64,000 nt of DNA from Thermoanaerobaculum sp. (GTDB lineage Bacteria; Acidobacteriota; Thermoanaerobaculia; Multivoradales; UBA5704), in assembly GCA_021154885.1 (NCBI GenBank), contig JAJKHS010000144.1, forward strand, positions 62,001 to 126,000. The letters run 5' to 3'. Shown piece by piece: positions 63,133 to 64,000 of this stretch. The translations under genes and the position numbers were made by a program. The notes under the pieces are model-generated. The model made no database searches. It worked only from the letters and a program-made list of their open reading frames with translations, and was not told the DNA's origin. Every line of letters starts with the position of its first letter. The first letter of the stretch is position 1.

Positions 63133-63150
63133 ACACGCATACTAGCATAC
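63129..63150. promoter_or_regulatory. Operator of the VapBC-type operon: three GCATAC repeats
   Basis: GCATAC at 63129, 63137 and 63145, exactly 8 bp apart, cover the antitoxin start codon and its -10 box (TAGTAT on the minus strand at 63139-63144; -35 TTGCTC at 63163-63168, 18-base spacer). RHH proteins typically bind such short tandem sites cooperatively. Confidence 0.6.
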
Positions 63151-63271
63151 ACTTGGCAGCGCGAGCAAGTCGATGGGCTTGCATCGTCGGTCCCGCGAGT
63201 CAAACCGGATCGACTAGGCGGGCGGCTATGCCGTCGAAAGGAATGGACTCGCCTTGCGGGTTTTGGATTCG

Positions 63272-63296
63272 CCCCGGCGGCACCGGGCCGCCGGGG
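63272..63296. terminator. Hairpin downstream of NYN gene
   Basis: A perfect 10-bp stem (CCCCGGCGGC with GCCGCCGGGG) and 5-base loop, 17 bases past the NYN stop on the minus strand. No T tract, so termination strength is uncertain. Confidence 0.45.
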
Positions 63297-63312
63297 AAAT
63301 CGTCGTGTCGAC

Positions 63313-64000
63313 CTACCGCCGCCCGACGCTCGGCGCCATCGTCTCGCCGGTCTTGGCGAAGCCGGTGACGATGTAGGTGCCGGAGCGCTGGTCCTTCTTC
63401 AGCTTGATGATGTTCTTGCGCTCGGCGTCCTCCAGCAGTTCGGAGAAGGTGCTGTAGCCGTAGTAGCCCTCGTTGAAGGAGGGCTTCTTGCGCTGCATGG
63501 TCTGCTTGATCATCGAGCCCCAGAGCACGTCCTTGTTCTCGCGCACCAGGGCCTGGATGGACTCGATCATCAGGCTGAAGGCCTCGGCCGTCTTCTTGTT
63601 CAGGCCGTCGAGCTTGGGGCCCTTCTGGGAGTCGCGCCAGACGTCCTCGTAGTAGATGAACTCGTCGCAGTTGTCCACCAGCAGGTTGGAGGACGAGTTC
63701 TTGACGCCGATGCCGATGACGTACTTGTTGTTCTCCTTGAGCTTCGACACCAGCGGCGAGAAGTCGCTGTCCCCCGAGAGGATGACGAAGGTGTCGAGGT
63801 GCTCCTTCGAGTAGGAGAGGTCCATCGCGTCGACCACCATCTTGATGTCGGCGCTGTTTTTCCCTGAGTAGAACTTCTGCGGGATGTCGATCAGCTCGAT
63901 GGCGGCCTCGTGGAAGGGGCGCTTGTAGTCGGAGTAGCGCTCCCAGTCGGCGTAGGCCTTCTTGACGATGATCTTGCCCTTCTCCAGCAGGCGCTCGAGG
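63313..64000 (-). CDS. NYN-domain nuclease-like protein with C-terminal LOTUS/OST-HTH domain, N-terminus cut
   Basis: About 229 C-terminal residues are visible; the frame stays open to the window edge, so the true start lies outside. The NYN (PIN-like) domain has DIPQKFYSGKNSADIKMVVD, AMDLSYSKEHLDTFVILSGD and SDFSPLVSKLKENNKYVIGI with the acidic residues D-x-x-M-V-V-D and S-G-D-S-D-F of the active site. The C-terminal part (MIKQTMQRKKPSFNEGYYGY, STFSELLEDAERKNIIKLKK) matches a LOTUS/OST-HTH RNA-binding domain. This LabA-like architecture suggests a Mg2+-dependent RNase acting on structured RNA, for instance rRNA or tRNA. The gene is GC-rich like its neighbours. Confidence 0.87.
   Translation of the reverse strand, partial: LERLLEKGKIIVKKAYADWERYSDYKRPFHEAAIELIDIPQKFYSGKNSADIKMVVDAMDLSYSKEHLDTFVILSGDSDFSPLVSKLKENNKYVIGIGVKNSSSNLLVDNCDEFIYYEDVWRDSQKGPKLDGLNKKTAEAFSLMIESIQALVRENKDVLWGSMIKQTMQRKKPSFNEGYYGYSTFSELLEDAERKNIIKLKKDQRSGTYIVTGFAKTGETMAPSVGRR

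Overview
The window is GC-rich, gene-dense bacterial chromosome from a Gram-negative organism. Evidence for an outer membrane is a 973-residue TonB-dependent receptor, lipoproteins and a complete-looking set of lipid A aminoarabinose genes. The receptor with an N-terminal carboxypeptidase-regulatory-like domain, a sulfatase-TPR lipoprotein, a CHAT/TPR protein, two sigma/anti-sigma pairs, DUF4252 proteins and an unnamed 105-residue secreted domain together suggest Acidobacteriota, possibly a Thermoanaerobaculia-like lineage. That placement is inference from gene content; no rRNA or tRNA was seen.

Layout. 1-6,050: a cut TauE/SafE permease, a divergent intergenic with a phased 20-bp array, an ABM-domain protein, a secreted protein, an acetamidase/formamidase, a PEP-mutase-family enzyme and a sigma-54 activator. 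6,050-15,120: a DUF4160/DUF2442 pair, a bacterial PNGase-A-like protein, a membrane-anchored serine protease, alpha-carbonic anhydrase, YCII and DoxX proteins, and a YihY membrane protein. 15,120-24,700: the TonB receptor, sulfatase-TPR lipoprotein, an SPFH-SHOCT protein with its partner, and a multi-domain secreted BACON protein. 24,700-34,000: an ArsR/SRPBCC operon with paired operators, two near-identical M28 peptidases in tandem, a large sensor kinase, DUF1820 and methionine aminopeptidase. 34,000-35,800: an XRE-ImmA/IrrE regulator with a PIN protein. 35,820-44,101: an arnT-B-C-A(formyltransferase)-A(decarboxylase)-D cluster plus an FAD oxidoreductase. 44,448-46,940: a less GC-rich islet with a GHKL ATPase/PD-(D/E)XK fusion and the remains of a toxin-antitoxin pair. 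47,141-51,409: a large secreted pullulanase. 52,000-60,000: two sigma/anti-sigma operons flanking a CHAT/TPR protein and a cohesin-like secreted protein. 60,181-64,000: a Calx-beta protein, a second phased array (21 bp, CAATG/CATTG), a short promoter-to-terminator transcript, a VapBC-type pair and a cut NYN/LOTUS protein.

The most striking unexplained structures are the two helically phased arrays of short motifs, at 671-850 (20-bp period) and 61,840-62,108 (about 21-bp period). Both lie in divergent intergenic regions, and each repeat unit carries two motif blocks about half a unit apart. Other points of interest are the arn operon with ArnA split into two genes and a long palindromic repeat inserted in frame into arnT, the GHKL-nuclease fusion as a candidate stand-alone defence gene, and an uncharacterised secreted domain present three times. 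The arn genes should make and attach 4-amino-4-deoxy-L-arabinose to lipid A. The UDP-glucose dehydrogenase and ArnE/F flippase needed for the full pathway are not in the window.
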